Of a stretch of 24,533 bases of DNA, positions 1-5,424 are shown piece by piece. The notes under the pieces were generated by a model. The model was not told the origin of the DNA and did not search any database. It worked only from the letters and a program-made list of their open reading frames with translations. Each line of letters begins with the position of its first letter. Position 1 is the first letter of the stretch. Position numbers and translations under genes: made by a program. The DNA is from JBFKUL01 sp041635755 (lineage in GTDB: Bacteria; Pseudomonadota; Gammaproteobacteria; Burkholderiales; SG8-39), in NCBI GenBank assembly GCA_041635755.1, contig JBFKUL010000011.1, positions 1 through 24,533 of the forward strand. Direction: 5' to 3'.

Positions 1-134
1 ATGGTCACCTCGACCCCGAGCCGCCCGAGCGCCGGCATGGCACGCGCGATGAAGCGCTCCGCGCCGCCGAAAGCGTCGTAGCGCTCGCGCACAACCGCAA
101 TGCGCAGTTTGCCCTCCCTCTTTTCAGTGTCCAT
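1..134 (-). CDS. Glycosyltransferase family 4-like protein, N-terminal fragment
   Basis: The gene begins at the ATG at 134-132 on the minus strand and runs out of the window at base 1, so only 44 residues are visible. They read as a charged start (MDTEKREGK), then a beta strand LRIAVVRERY, then FGGAERFIARAMPALGRLGVEVT. A hydrophobic strand followed by the GGAERF motif and an LGVEVT strand is the usual opening of GT-B fold, GT4-type glycosyltransferases, which move sugars from nucleotide donors to lipopolysaccharide or other cell-surface glycans in the cytoplasm. A purine-rich AAAGGGA lies about 10 bases upstream of the start. The start overlaps the end of a 42-residue small ORF, so the two may share a transcript. 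The donor and acceptor cannot be judged from this fragment. Confidence 0.7.
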   Translation of the reverse strand, partial: MDTEKREGKLRIAVVRERYDAFGGAERFIARAMPALGRLGVEVT

Positions 135-252
135 GGATCGAGCGTCCCTTTGCGAGTAGATGTTGCACGGCTTCGAGCACGTCACCGAGACCGCGCAGGT
201 TGATCACCGGCGCACGCAGGCGCCTCTCGGGCAGATCCGCGTCCTGCACCAT
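124..252 (-). CDS. Small unrecognised ORF (42 aa) between btuB and the glycosyltransferase
   Basis: This ATG-started frame lies just downstream of the btuB stop and encodes 42 residues beginning MVQDADLPERRLRAPVINL and ending with a basic, histidine-containing tail. It is not recognised as a known family. The middle (INLRGLGDVLEAVQHLL) has the amphipathic pattern of a real fold, and the stop codon overlaps the glycosyltransferase start by 11 bases, which is typical of translationally coupled genes. There is no convincing ribosome binding site ahead of the ATG. The frame continues upstream without a stop, antisense-like, through btuB, so the start is uncertain. It may be a small real gene, the remnant of a larger gene, or chance. 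Confidence 0.25.
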   Translation of the reverse strand: MVQDADLPERRLRAPVINLRGLGDVLEAVQHLLAKGRSIHGH

Positions 253-281
253 CCGTAGAAGATACCACCCCGGCGCTTGCT

Positions 282-2363
282 CTAGTCGAGCTGCAGCTCC
301 GCCGTTACGCCGAAAGTACTCCCCGGCAAGGGGTACACCGAGTATCGGTCGGCGGTGAACGCGCTGCGCACGGCGTAGGTGTAGTAACGCTTGTCGAGCA
401 GGTTGTTTACGCTCGCCGAGAGCCGTCCCCATTCGAAGCTGCGCGTCAGCCTCAGGTCGAGCAGTGCAAAGGACGGGATCTTCGCGCCGAGCGTATTCGG
501 CTCGTCGTTGTCCATGAACTGGCTGCTCACTGCGATCAGCGCGCCGGAAAGGCGCGTGCGAGGCGCCATGTCCCACGCAGCGTTCAGATTTAGTTTGTGC
601 TCCGGCACGAGCGGCACACGCCTGCCGGCGACGTCGATATTGGTGCCAAAGAACGCATTGCCGGGGAGTACGCCTTCTCGAAAGCGCGCATTGGTATAGG
701 CGTAGCCGAGACCGAGGCGCAGCGCGTGGCTCGCCTGCCAGCGAGCATCGAGCTCGAGGCCCTCGCGTCGCGAGGGTGGAAGGTTGGTGTTGCCCACACC
801 CGTGCTGAACGGATCGAGATGGATCTCGTCCTCGACGTCCGTGCGGAACAACGCGCCGCGCAATGCAAGCCGGTCCGCCCGCCATTCGGCGCCCGACTCC
901 CTCGTGCGCTGGTGCTGCGGGCGCAGTATCTGGAACTGCGCGGCGAACAAAGCGTCGTTTTCGTAGATCTCGTCGACGTTGACGAACCGAAAGCTGCGTG
1001 CGACGCGGGCGAACAGCGTCCAGCGCTCGTCAAGCCGGTGGCGCGCGCCGAGCTCCCAGGCCCGCTGGCGTTGCGTCTCTTGCGCCGGCGGCGCCTGCGT
1101 CTCGAAAGTGAAGCCCGGCGCGCCCGTGTCGAGCGTGTCGCGGGCCTCGTAGCGCACGCGCTCCTCGCGCCAGCCCAGCTGCAGCTGCGTCGCGGCCGAC
1201 ACCTCGATCAAGTCGTGAACGTAGAACGCGCGTGTGTCCTGACCGACGCGCACGCGGTTGATCGGCCTGGATACGTTCTGGGGCCGGTCGCTGCGGCTCG
1301 AGTCGTAGCGCCATTCATGCCAGTCCGCGCCAAGCGTCAGCCTGTGCCTCCGACCGCCAAGCACGAAAGGAAGGCGCAGCCGCGGCGTGAAGGATTTCAG
1401 GTCCAGCGCGTCGGCGCGGTAGATTGGAAAGCCCGACTGATCGAAGTACGATCGCTGGTCCTTGCCGCGCCAATCGAGGCCGAGGGAAAGCTCGGCCTCG
1501 CCGACGCGATGCCTGTAGCTCACCCCGGCACGGTTGCCGTCGCGGTCCGCGAAATCGAGCGGTGTCTGCGCGCCTTGCGGGTCGGTGGCGAGTTCGTTCA
1601 GACCGATCGAGGGCTGGAGGGTGCGCGCGCCGGGCAATCGCAGGTTCTGCCGGTCGGTGCCGAAGCGTAGGTCCAACGCGTTCTCGCCGATGCCCCAGCG
1701 CAGGTTGAGCGCGCTGTTCTGCTGCTCATTGCGGTTGTTGTCGCGGTAACCGTCGGATTGATAACCGTAGAGCGACGCATTAATGCCGAAGAAGTTGTTG
1801 GCGGTGCTGCCGTAGAGTTGAGCTTCGCGCGTATCGAAACTCGCCGCGCGGCCGAAGGCCTCGAGGCGCTTGCCCTGCTTGAGCGGCGATCGCGTCACGA
1901 CGTTGACGACGCCCGCCGAGGCGCCTTCTCCATAGAGCACCGCGCCGCTGCCGCGCAACACTTCGATGCGCTCGATGGACGCAAGCGGAACCGCCGACCA
2001 TTGCACGCCCGAAAGGTCGACATCGCTGATCCTCCGTCCGTCGAGAAGGATGAGCGTGTTCTGCGGCCCGGTGACGCCGAAACCGCGCAGGTCAATCGAG
2101 GTGAGCGCCGCGTTGTTGCCGTAGAGATCACTCATCGAGAGCCCGGTCTGCTCGCGCAGCAGCTCGGGCAGCGTACGCGCGGCGCTCTTGGCGATGTCCT
2201 CGGCCGAGAGCACCGTGACGCTTGCCGGCAGGCGACGCACCTCCTCCGGAAAGCGCGTCGCGCTGACCAGCACCACAGCCTCGGAATCGCTTTGCGCCCA
2301 CAGCGTGTGGCTGGCAAGCAAAAGGATTGCGCCGGCCGCGAAGCCGGCAAGACGAAGGCGCAT
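282..2363 (-). CDS. btuB: TonB-dependent outer-membrane cobalamin receptor (BtuB-like)
   Basis: The protein (693 aa from the chosen start) is an outer-membrane beta-barrel gated by an N-terminal plug, importing cobalamin using TonB energy. The ATG at 2363 is preferred over one 11 codons upstream: it follows GGGGA and opens a clean signal peptide (MRLRLAGFAAGAILLLASHTLWA, cleavage near residue 23). The plug follows from about residue 30: a TonB-box-like EAVVLVSATR, PASVTVLSAEDI, LDGRRISDVD, then the IERIEVLRGSGAVLYG and GVVNVVTR motifs. The remainder is aromatic-rich alternating barrel sequence. Substrate is inferred from the cobalamin riboswitch in its leader and the divergent btuF, not from the barrel itself. 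One oddity is that the chain ends ELQLD rather than with the aromatic residue usual for barrel assembly recognition. Other vitamin or siderophore receptors share this fold, but the context strongly favours B12. Confidence 0.9.
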   Translation of the reverse strand: MRLRLAGFAAGAILLLASHTLWAQSDSEAVVLVSATRFPEEVRRLPASVTVLSAEDIAKSAARTLPELLREQTGLSMSDLYGNNAALTSIDLRGFGVTGPQNTLILLDGRRISDVDLSGVQWSAVPLASIERIEVLRGSGAVLYGEGASAGVVNVVTRSPLKQGKRLEAFGRAASFDTREAQLYGSTANNFFGINASLYGYQSDGYRDNNRNEQQNSALNLRWGIGENALDLRFGTDRQNLRLPGARTLQPSIGLNELATDPQGAQTPLDFADRDGNRAGVSYRHRVGEAELSLGLDWRGKDQRSYFDQSGFPIYRADALDLKSFTPRLRLPFVLGGRRHRLTLGADWHEWRYDSSRSDRPQNVSRPINRVRVGQDTRAFYVHDLIEVSAATQLQLGWREERVRYEARDTLDTGAPGFTFETQAPPAQETQRQRAWELGARHRLDERWTLFARVARSFRFVNVDEIYENDALFAAQFQILRPQHQRTRESGAEWRADRLALRGALFRTDVEDEIHLDPFSTGVGNTNLPPSRREGLELDARWQASHALRLGLGYAYTNARFREGVLPGNAFFGTNIDVAGRRVPLVPEHKLNLNAAWDMAPRTRLSGALIAVSSQFMDNDEPNTLGAKIPSFALLDLRLTRSFEWGRLSASVNNLLDKRYYTYAVRSAFTADRYSVYPLPGSTFGVTAELQLD

Positions 2364-2409
2364 GATGTCCCCTTCGGCATCCACCCGATGCCGCAACGTT
2401 CTCGTTTAC

Positions 2410-2468
2410 CGGGAACGCCGAGAGCCAAGCCCCTTGCGCACAGAACCCGCCAACCCGCGGCGTTCCCG
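2410..2468 (-). promoter_or_regulatory. Putative riboswitch expression-platform hairpin in the btuB leader
   Basis: Between the riboswitch core and btuB, a perfect 11-bp inverted repeat (CGGGAACGCCG at 2410-2420, partner at 2458-2468) encloses a 37-nt loop. In the transcript the loop contains GCAAGG (complement of 2432-2437), which matches the 5' strand of riboswitch helix P1 and could therefore pair with the P1 3' strand (CCUUGC). No T-run follows the hairpin, so control of translation or Rho-dependent termination is more likely than intrinsic termination. The function is inferred; the repeat and the complementarity are seen directly. Confidence 0.5.
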
Positions 2469-2481
2469 AACCAAAAGGGCG

Positions 2482-2708
2482 GCAAGGCCGGTCTCCGGAC
2501 TCGCGAGTCGCGATCCCCGGAGGAAGCATCCTCCGGGGCCGTCGGGCCTCCCGCCTTCCCGCGCGCATCGTGTCGATGCCTCGCAGTGGCCTGCTGGGAG
2601 CCCGCACTCGCCTACCGTTGCGGGGGCAGTACAGGGATTGCGGGCTGCGCCCGCGCACCTGTTTCCCGTTTCATCCGCCGCGCTGGAAACGCGCCGCGGA
2701 CACCTTGC
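2482..2708 (-). promoter_or_regulatory. Cobalamin (B12) riboswitch
   Basis: Read on the minus strand, this leader holds the conserved cobalamin-riboswitch elements in order. Helix P1 is GCAAGG (complement of 2703-2708) paired with CCUUGC (complement of 2482-2487). Between the strands come GGAUGAAACGGGAA, then CAAUCCCUGUACUGCCCCCGC followed by AACGGUAGGCGAG, then the B12-box element GCCACUG, then GCGGGAAGGCGGG, and finally the GAGUCCGGAGACCGGCC tail. The class binds adenosyl- or related cobalamin and lowers expression of the downstream gene when the vitamin is plentiful. The aptamer is about 120 bases upstream of the btuB start, leaving room for the hairpin described separately. Confidence 0.94.
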
Positions 2709-2749
2709 AGCCGATCACGCCAAGGGCCGAGTGCCCGCAGCGCGCCGCT

Positions 2750-2755
2750 ATTATA
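2750..2755 (-). promoter_or_regulatory. Candidate -10 element for the btuB/riboswitch transcript (possibly bidirectional)
   Basis: The minus strand carries a perfect TATAAT 42 bases before the riboswitch P1 5' strand, a sensible place for transcription start near 2743. No good -35 is visible at 16-18 bp. The surrounding CTATTATAG is nearly self-complementary, so the plus strand reads TATTAT at 2749-2754 and could serve btuF as well, with a start point practically at the btuF ATG. Promoter activity is an inference from the hexamers alone. Confidence 0.5.
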
Positions 2756-2763
2756 GGCGCGAC

Positions 2764-3645
2764 ATGCGCAGCCTCCTGCTCCTCATGACCGTGCTCAGTC
2801 TGACCGTCGGCGCCGCGCCGCCGATCATCGTGCGCGACGACTACTCGCGGGAGGTAAGGCTCGAGGCCCCTGCCGCACGCGTAGTCAGCCTTGCCCCGCA
2901 CCTGACCGAGCTGCTGTATGCGGCCGGCGCGGGCGGGCACGTGGTCGGTGCGGTGGCGCACAGCGACTTTCCGCCCGAGGCGAACGCGCTGCCAACGGTG
3001 GGCAGCAGCACAGGCATCGATCTAGAGGCAATACTCGCGCTGCGCCCGGATCTGATCGTCGCCTGGCCCGATAGCAGCAGCGAGCGCACGCTCGCGCGAC
3101 TTGCGGCGCTCGGACTCCCCGTGTATCGGTCGGAGCCGCGCGCGCTGGAGGACATCGCGCGCACCCTCGAGCGGCTCGGGCAGCTTACCGGCAGCGCGCA
3201 AGCAGCCGCTGTCTCGGCCAGCGCGTTTCGTGCGCGTGTCATAGCGCTCGAGCGGCGCTACGCGGAGCGAGCGCCGGTGCGCGTGTTCTACGAGGTCTGG
3301 GACCGCCCGCTGATGACGGTCAACGGCCAGCATGTCATCAGCAAAGTATTGCGCCTGTGCGGCGGCCGCAATGTTTTTGCCGAACTGCCCGTGCTTGCGC
3401 CGAGCATCGACCGCGAGGCGGTGCTGCGTGCGAACCCCGAAGTAATCGTCGGGAGCGCGCCGCAAGGGGGCCGGCCCGCGTGGCTCGACGCCTGGAACGC
3501 ATACCCTGGACTTAGCGCGGCGGCGCGAGGCAACCTCTACGCGATTGCGCCCGAGCTGATTCAGCGCCACACGCCGCGCTTGCTTGATGGCGCCGAGCAC
3601 CTCTGCGCGATCCTCGACGAGGCGCGCGCCAAGCGGGGCGGTTAG
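2764..3645 (+). CDS. btuF: Periplasmic cobalamin-binding protein of a B12 ABC transporter
   Basis: The product (293 aa) captures cobalamin in the periplasm and hands it to a BtuCD-type ABC transporter. A signal peptide (MRSLLLLMTVLSLTVGAA, no lipobox cysteine) is followed by a helical-backbone type III binding-protein fold: RVVSLAPHLTELLYAAGAG, VGSSTGIDLEAILALRPDLIVAW, a central linker helix, and PSIDREAVLRANPEVIVGSA in the second lobe. W101 in IVAWPD and E107 align by spacing with W66 (B12 contact) and E72 (docking to BtuC) of E. coli BtuF. It is divergent from btuB and its riboswitch. No btuC or btuD is adjacent in the window. The ATG has only a weak AGGCG four bases upstream, and a TATTAT ends ten bases before it, so a near-leaderless mRNA is possible. 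The stop overlaps the convergent small gene by 4 bases. Confidence 0.88.
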   Translation: MRSLLLLMTVLSLTVGAAPPIIVRDDYSREVRLEAPAARVVSLAPHLTELLYAAGAGGHVVGAVAHSDFPPEANALPTVGSSTGIDLEAILALRPDLIVAWPDSSSERTLARLAALGLPVYRSEPRALEDIARTLERLGQLTGSAQAAAVSASAFRARVIALERRYAERAPVRVFYEVWDRPLMTVNGQHVISKVLRLCGGRNVFAELPVLAPSIDREAVLRANPEVIVGSAPQGGRPAWLDAWNAYPGLSAAARGNLYAIAPELIQRHTPRLLDGAEHLCAILDEARAKRGG

Positions 3646-3920
3646 AAGCGCTCCAGGCGCGCACAGTGGCGCTCGACCACCAATCGGTAGAGCCGCTCGC
3701 CGATCTGGATGTGGCCAAGCTCGGGCTGATCCAGCCGCAGTCGGCCCTGCGCGTCGCCGCGGGCACGAAAGTCGAAGGCGCCCGCCGCGATCAGGTCCGC
3801 GAGCAGACGCTCGAGCTCGGCCTGCGGCAGGCTTTCGCCGGTGCAATCGACCAGTTCGCACCGCTGCCCGCGCGCCGTGCGGCCATCAACCCGGGGTTTG
3901 GCGGGGTCTCCACGGGTCAT
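3642..3920 (-). CDS. Hypothetical small protein (92 aa), convergent with btuF
   Basis: The family is not recognised. The N-terminal third is basic and probably disordered (MTRGDPAKPRVDGRTARGQR). It is followed by a compact part with an amphipathic helix (PQAELERLLADLIAAGAF) and a strand-rich stretch (GRLRLDQPELGHIQIGERLYRLVVERH). This looks like genuine protein rather than antisense frame: the ATG follows AAAAGG at a 7-base spacing, and the frame ends neatly four bases into the btuF stop region. The start codon lies inside a strong inverted repeat (separate entry), suggesting structured control of translation. No function is proposed. A plus-strand frame over the same bases has no comparable start signal and is judged a shadow. 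Confidence 0.55.
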   Translation of the reverse strand: MTRGDPAKPRVDGRTARGQRCELVDCTGESLPQAELERLLADLIAAGAFDFRARGDAQGRLRLDQPELGHIQIGERLYRLVVERHCARLERF

Positions 3921-3961
3921 GATGAGACCTTTTCCCGGTCCGGCCGGACTATCCCGTGGAG
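3908..3961. repeat. Nested inverted repeat around the start of the 92-aa gene
   Basis: A perfect 9-bp inverted repeat (CTCCACGGG at 3908-3916, CCCGTGGAG at 3953-3961) surrounds a second, perfect 12-bp palindrome (GTCCGGCCGGAC at 3938-3949). On the minus-strand transcript the 3' arm covers codons 2-5 of the 92-aa gene and the loop holds its AAAAGG ribosome binding site and ATG. It could therefore act as a translational control hairpin. A DNA-binding site is an alternative. Confidence 0.5.
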
Positions 3962-4008
3962 CCTGTCACACATGATCAGGAACCACATGCAGAACCACCC
4001 CTTATTTC

Positions 4009-4037
4009 TTGACGCAACTTGAAAATTGCAACATAGT
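4009..4037 (+). promoter_or_regulatory. Sigma70-type promoter for the zapB-like/zapA unit
   Basis: TTGACG (4009-4014, 5 of 6 to consensus) and CATAGT (4032-4037, 4 of 6) are separated by exactly 17 bp in an AT-rich pocket. The expected start of transcription, about 6-7 bases after the -10, falls at 4043-4045. That coincides with the GTG start codon at 4044 and predicts a leaderless message. Confidence 0.6.
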
Positions 4038-4043
4038 CTACGC

Positions 4044-4235
4044 GTGGAAGCGGAGTTCAGTTCGCTCGAGAACAAGGTCGCGCAGTTCGTCTCGCTTTGC
4101 GAGCGCCTGCGCGCCGAGAACACTGCGCTACGCCAGCAGCTCGTCAACGCGCAGACCGACGCCAAGCGCCTGAACGAGAAGATCGAGGGCGCCAAGTCCA
4201 AGCTCGAGCACCTGCTCGAGCGCATGCCGGAGTGA
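4044..4235 (+). CDS. ZapB-like short coiled-coil protein (TIGR02449-type)
   Basis: A 63-residue, almost entirely helical protein with heptad-like leucines and charged residues (SSLENKVAQFVSLCERLR, ENTALRQQLVNAQ, KRLNEKIEGAKSKLEHLLER), ending MPE. Short coiled coils of this kind sit directly upstream of zapA in many beta- and gammaproteobacteria and are annotated as TIGR02449 or ZapB-like proteins, presumed to act at the FtsZ ring. The GTG at 4044 is chosen because homologues begin with a short acidic VEAEF-like start and the promoter's -10 covers the upstream TTG at 4026. If that promoter is used, translation must start leaderless at GTG. It lies 58 bases ahead of zapA and is probably cotranscribed. 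Division function is inferred from family and context. Confidence 0.82.
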   Translation: MEAEFSSLENKVAQFVSLCERLRAENTALRQQLVNAQTDAKRLNEKIEGAKSKLEHLLERMPE

Positions 4236-4293
4236 GCACCGCCGCCAGGCCGGCCGCAGCGCCCGCCTGCCGACCACCTCTAACAACGAGAAC

Positions 4294-4605
4294 ATGGCCG
4301 ACGGCGCCAAGACCATCGAGGTAAGCATCCTCGGTCGCAGCTATCGCATCGCCTGCGCGGACGGCGAGCGCGAGTCGCTGATGCAGGCGGTTGCCTATAT
4401 CGACGGCAAGATGAACGAGATCAAGCGTGCTGGCAAGGTCGCCGGCACCGAGCGCATCGCCGTGATGGCGGCGCTCAACATCGCGCACGAGCTGCTCTCG
4501 ACCAAGCTTGGCGCCGGTTTCGACGTCGGCCAGGCCAAGCGCCGCATTGCCTCGATCGAGGCGAAGCTCGACGCGGCACTCGCTCAGCAGGAAAAGTTGT
4601 TCTAG
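4294..4605 (+). CDS. zapA: Cell division protein ZapA
   Basis: A 103-residue ZapA, the cytoplasmic protein that cross-links FtsZ protofilaments and stabilises the Z ring. The N-terminal globular part is recognisable in KTIEVSILGRSYRIACADGE and LMQAVAYIDGKMNEIK. It is followed by ERIAVMAALNIAHELL and a C-terminal coiled coil (AKRRIASIEAKLDAALAQQEKLF) used for tetramer formation. Length matches the family. It follows the ZapB-like gene in the same orientation and precedes the 6S RNA gene, an arrangement found widely in proteobacteria. The ATG has only a weak AACGAG-type ribosome binding site. Identity is secure. Confidence 0.95.
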   Translation: MADGAKTIEVSILGRSYRIACADGERESLMQAVAYIDGKMNEIKRAGKVAGTERIAVMAALNIAHELLSTKLGAGFDVGQAKRRIASIEAKLDAALAQQEKLF

Positions 4606-4683
4606 CTTGCAATTGTTGACGCGCAACGCTGCCGCGAATCGAGCCATTTAGATAATCGCGCGGTATTGGCGCACAATGGAGGC

Positions 4684-4872
4684 TCATTGTCCCCTGCGGT
4701 GCGCGACCGGGCTCATATTTTCCGAACCGATAGCTTCCTTGGGTTGCTGATCCACGCGTCGCTGTTGTGATCGTCCCGCCTTTGGGCGCCGGACGAACCT
4801 GAAGTGACCGGTAAGCGACCACCCTGTTTGGCAGGGTTCGGGAGCCGAGCCCACCGGCACCTGCGGGGGGCA
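4684..4872 (+). ncRNA. ssrS: 6S RNA (ssrS)
   Basis: This 354-bp gap between zapA and the EVE gene holds a long imperfect hairpin with the architecture of 6S RNA, which mimics an open promoter and sequesters sigma70-RNA polymerase in stationary phase. Pairs read from the outside inward are CCCC (4691-4694) with GGGG (4865-4868), GGTGC (4698-4702) with GCACC (4857-4861), GGGCTC (4709-4714) with GAGCCC (4847-4852), and CCGAACC (4722-4728) with GGTTCGG (4835-4841). A bubble region and an apical stem TCGTCC/GGACGA (4771-4776, 4791-4796) follow. A CACAAT (-10-like, 4672-4677) places the start near 4684. Length (about 185 nt) and position right after zapA are canonical. The 3' flank has a G6-CA-C7 tract that could compete with the closing stem. 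Exact ends are uncertain. Confidence 0.88.
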
Positions 4873-4959
4873 CCCCCCCAGTCGCACTACAATGCAGCCG
4901 GCGGCTTGTCACCGCGCCGGCCGCATCAGATTGATGTTCCGCGAACGCCTCTCAACCGC

Positions 4960-5424
4960 ATGCCGTACTGGTCGATGAAGTCCGAGCCTGACGAGTTCTC
5001 GATCGACGATGCGCTGGCCGCGCCCGACGCGCTCACGCCTTGGACGGGCGTGCGCAATTACCAGGCCCGAAACTACATGCGCGACGCGATGCGCGTCGGC
5101 GATGGCGTGCTGTTCTATCACTCGAGCTGTGCCGAGCCCGGCATTGCGGGACTTGCGGAGGTCGCGCGAGTCGCGTATCCCGACCCGACACAATTCGATC
5201 GCGCAAGTCCCTACTTCGATCCGAAAGCGACGCACGCGGCGCCGCGCTGGTTCAACGTCGACGTGCGCGCGCTGAAGAAGACCCGGCTCATTGGCACGCA
5301 ACGCCTGCGCGCGCATCGCGCGCTCTCTGGCATGCAGGTCCTGAAGCGCGGCAGCCGGCTTTCGATCACTCCAGTGAGCGCAGCCGAGTGGCGCTTCATT
5401 ACCACCAAGCTGCTCCGCGCATGA
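4960..5424 (+). CDS. EVE domain-containing protein
   Basis: A 154-residue single-domain EVE (PUA-like) protein. The family signature MPYWSMKSEPDEFSIDD at the start, GVRNYQARNYMRDAMRVGD and VLFYHSSCAEPGIAGLAEV are all present, with a later DPKATHAAPRWFNVDV. EVE domains are thought to read modified bases in DNA or RNA. The eukaryotic relative is THYN1; the bacterial role is unsettled. The ATG at 4960 starts exactly at the conserved N-terminus; the frame is open upstream into the 6S gene but that part is not protein-like. The stop overlaps the hemE start as ATGA, so the two are probably translationally coupled. In many relatives a 5-formyltetrahydrofolate cyclo-ligase gene follows 6S RNA; here the EVE gene takes that place. 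Confidence 0.9.
   Translation: MPYWSMKSEPDEFSIDDALAAPDALTPWTGVRNYQARNYMRDAMRVGDGVLFYHSSCAEPGIAGLAEVARVAYPDPTQFDRASPYFDPKATHAAPRWFNVDVRALKKTRLIGTQRLRAHRALSGMQVLKRGSRLSITPVSAAEWRFITTKLLRA

Noticed and set aside
597..1670. Plus-strand frame of 357 codons opposite btuB
   Set aside because: No family resemblance and biased composition; the minus frame shows signal peptide, plug and barrel.
4804..4959. N-terminal extension of the EVE gene into the 6S RNA
   Set aside because: The frame is open but the extra residues are not protein-like and the bases fold as the 3' half of 6S RNA; homologues start at MPYW.
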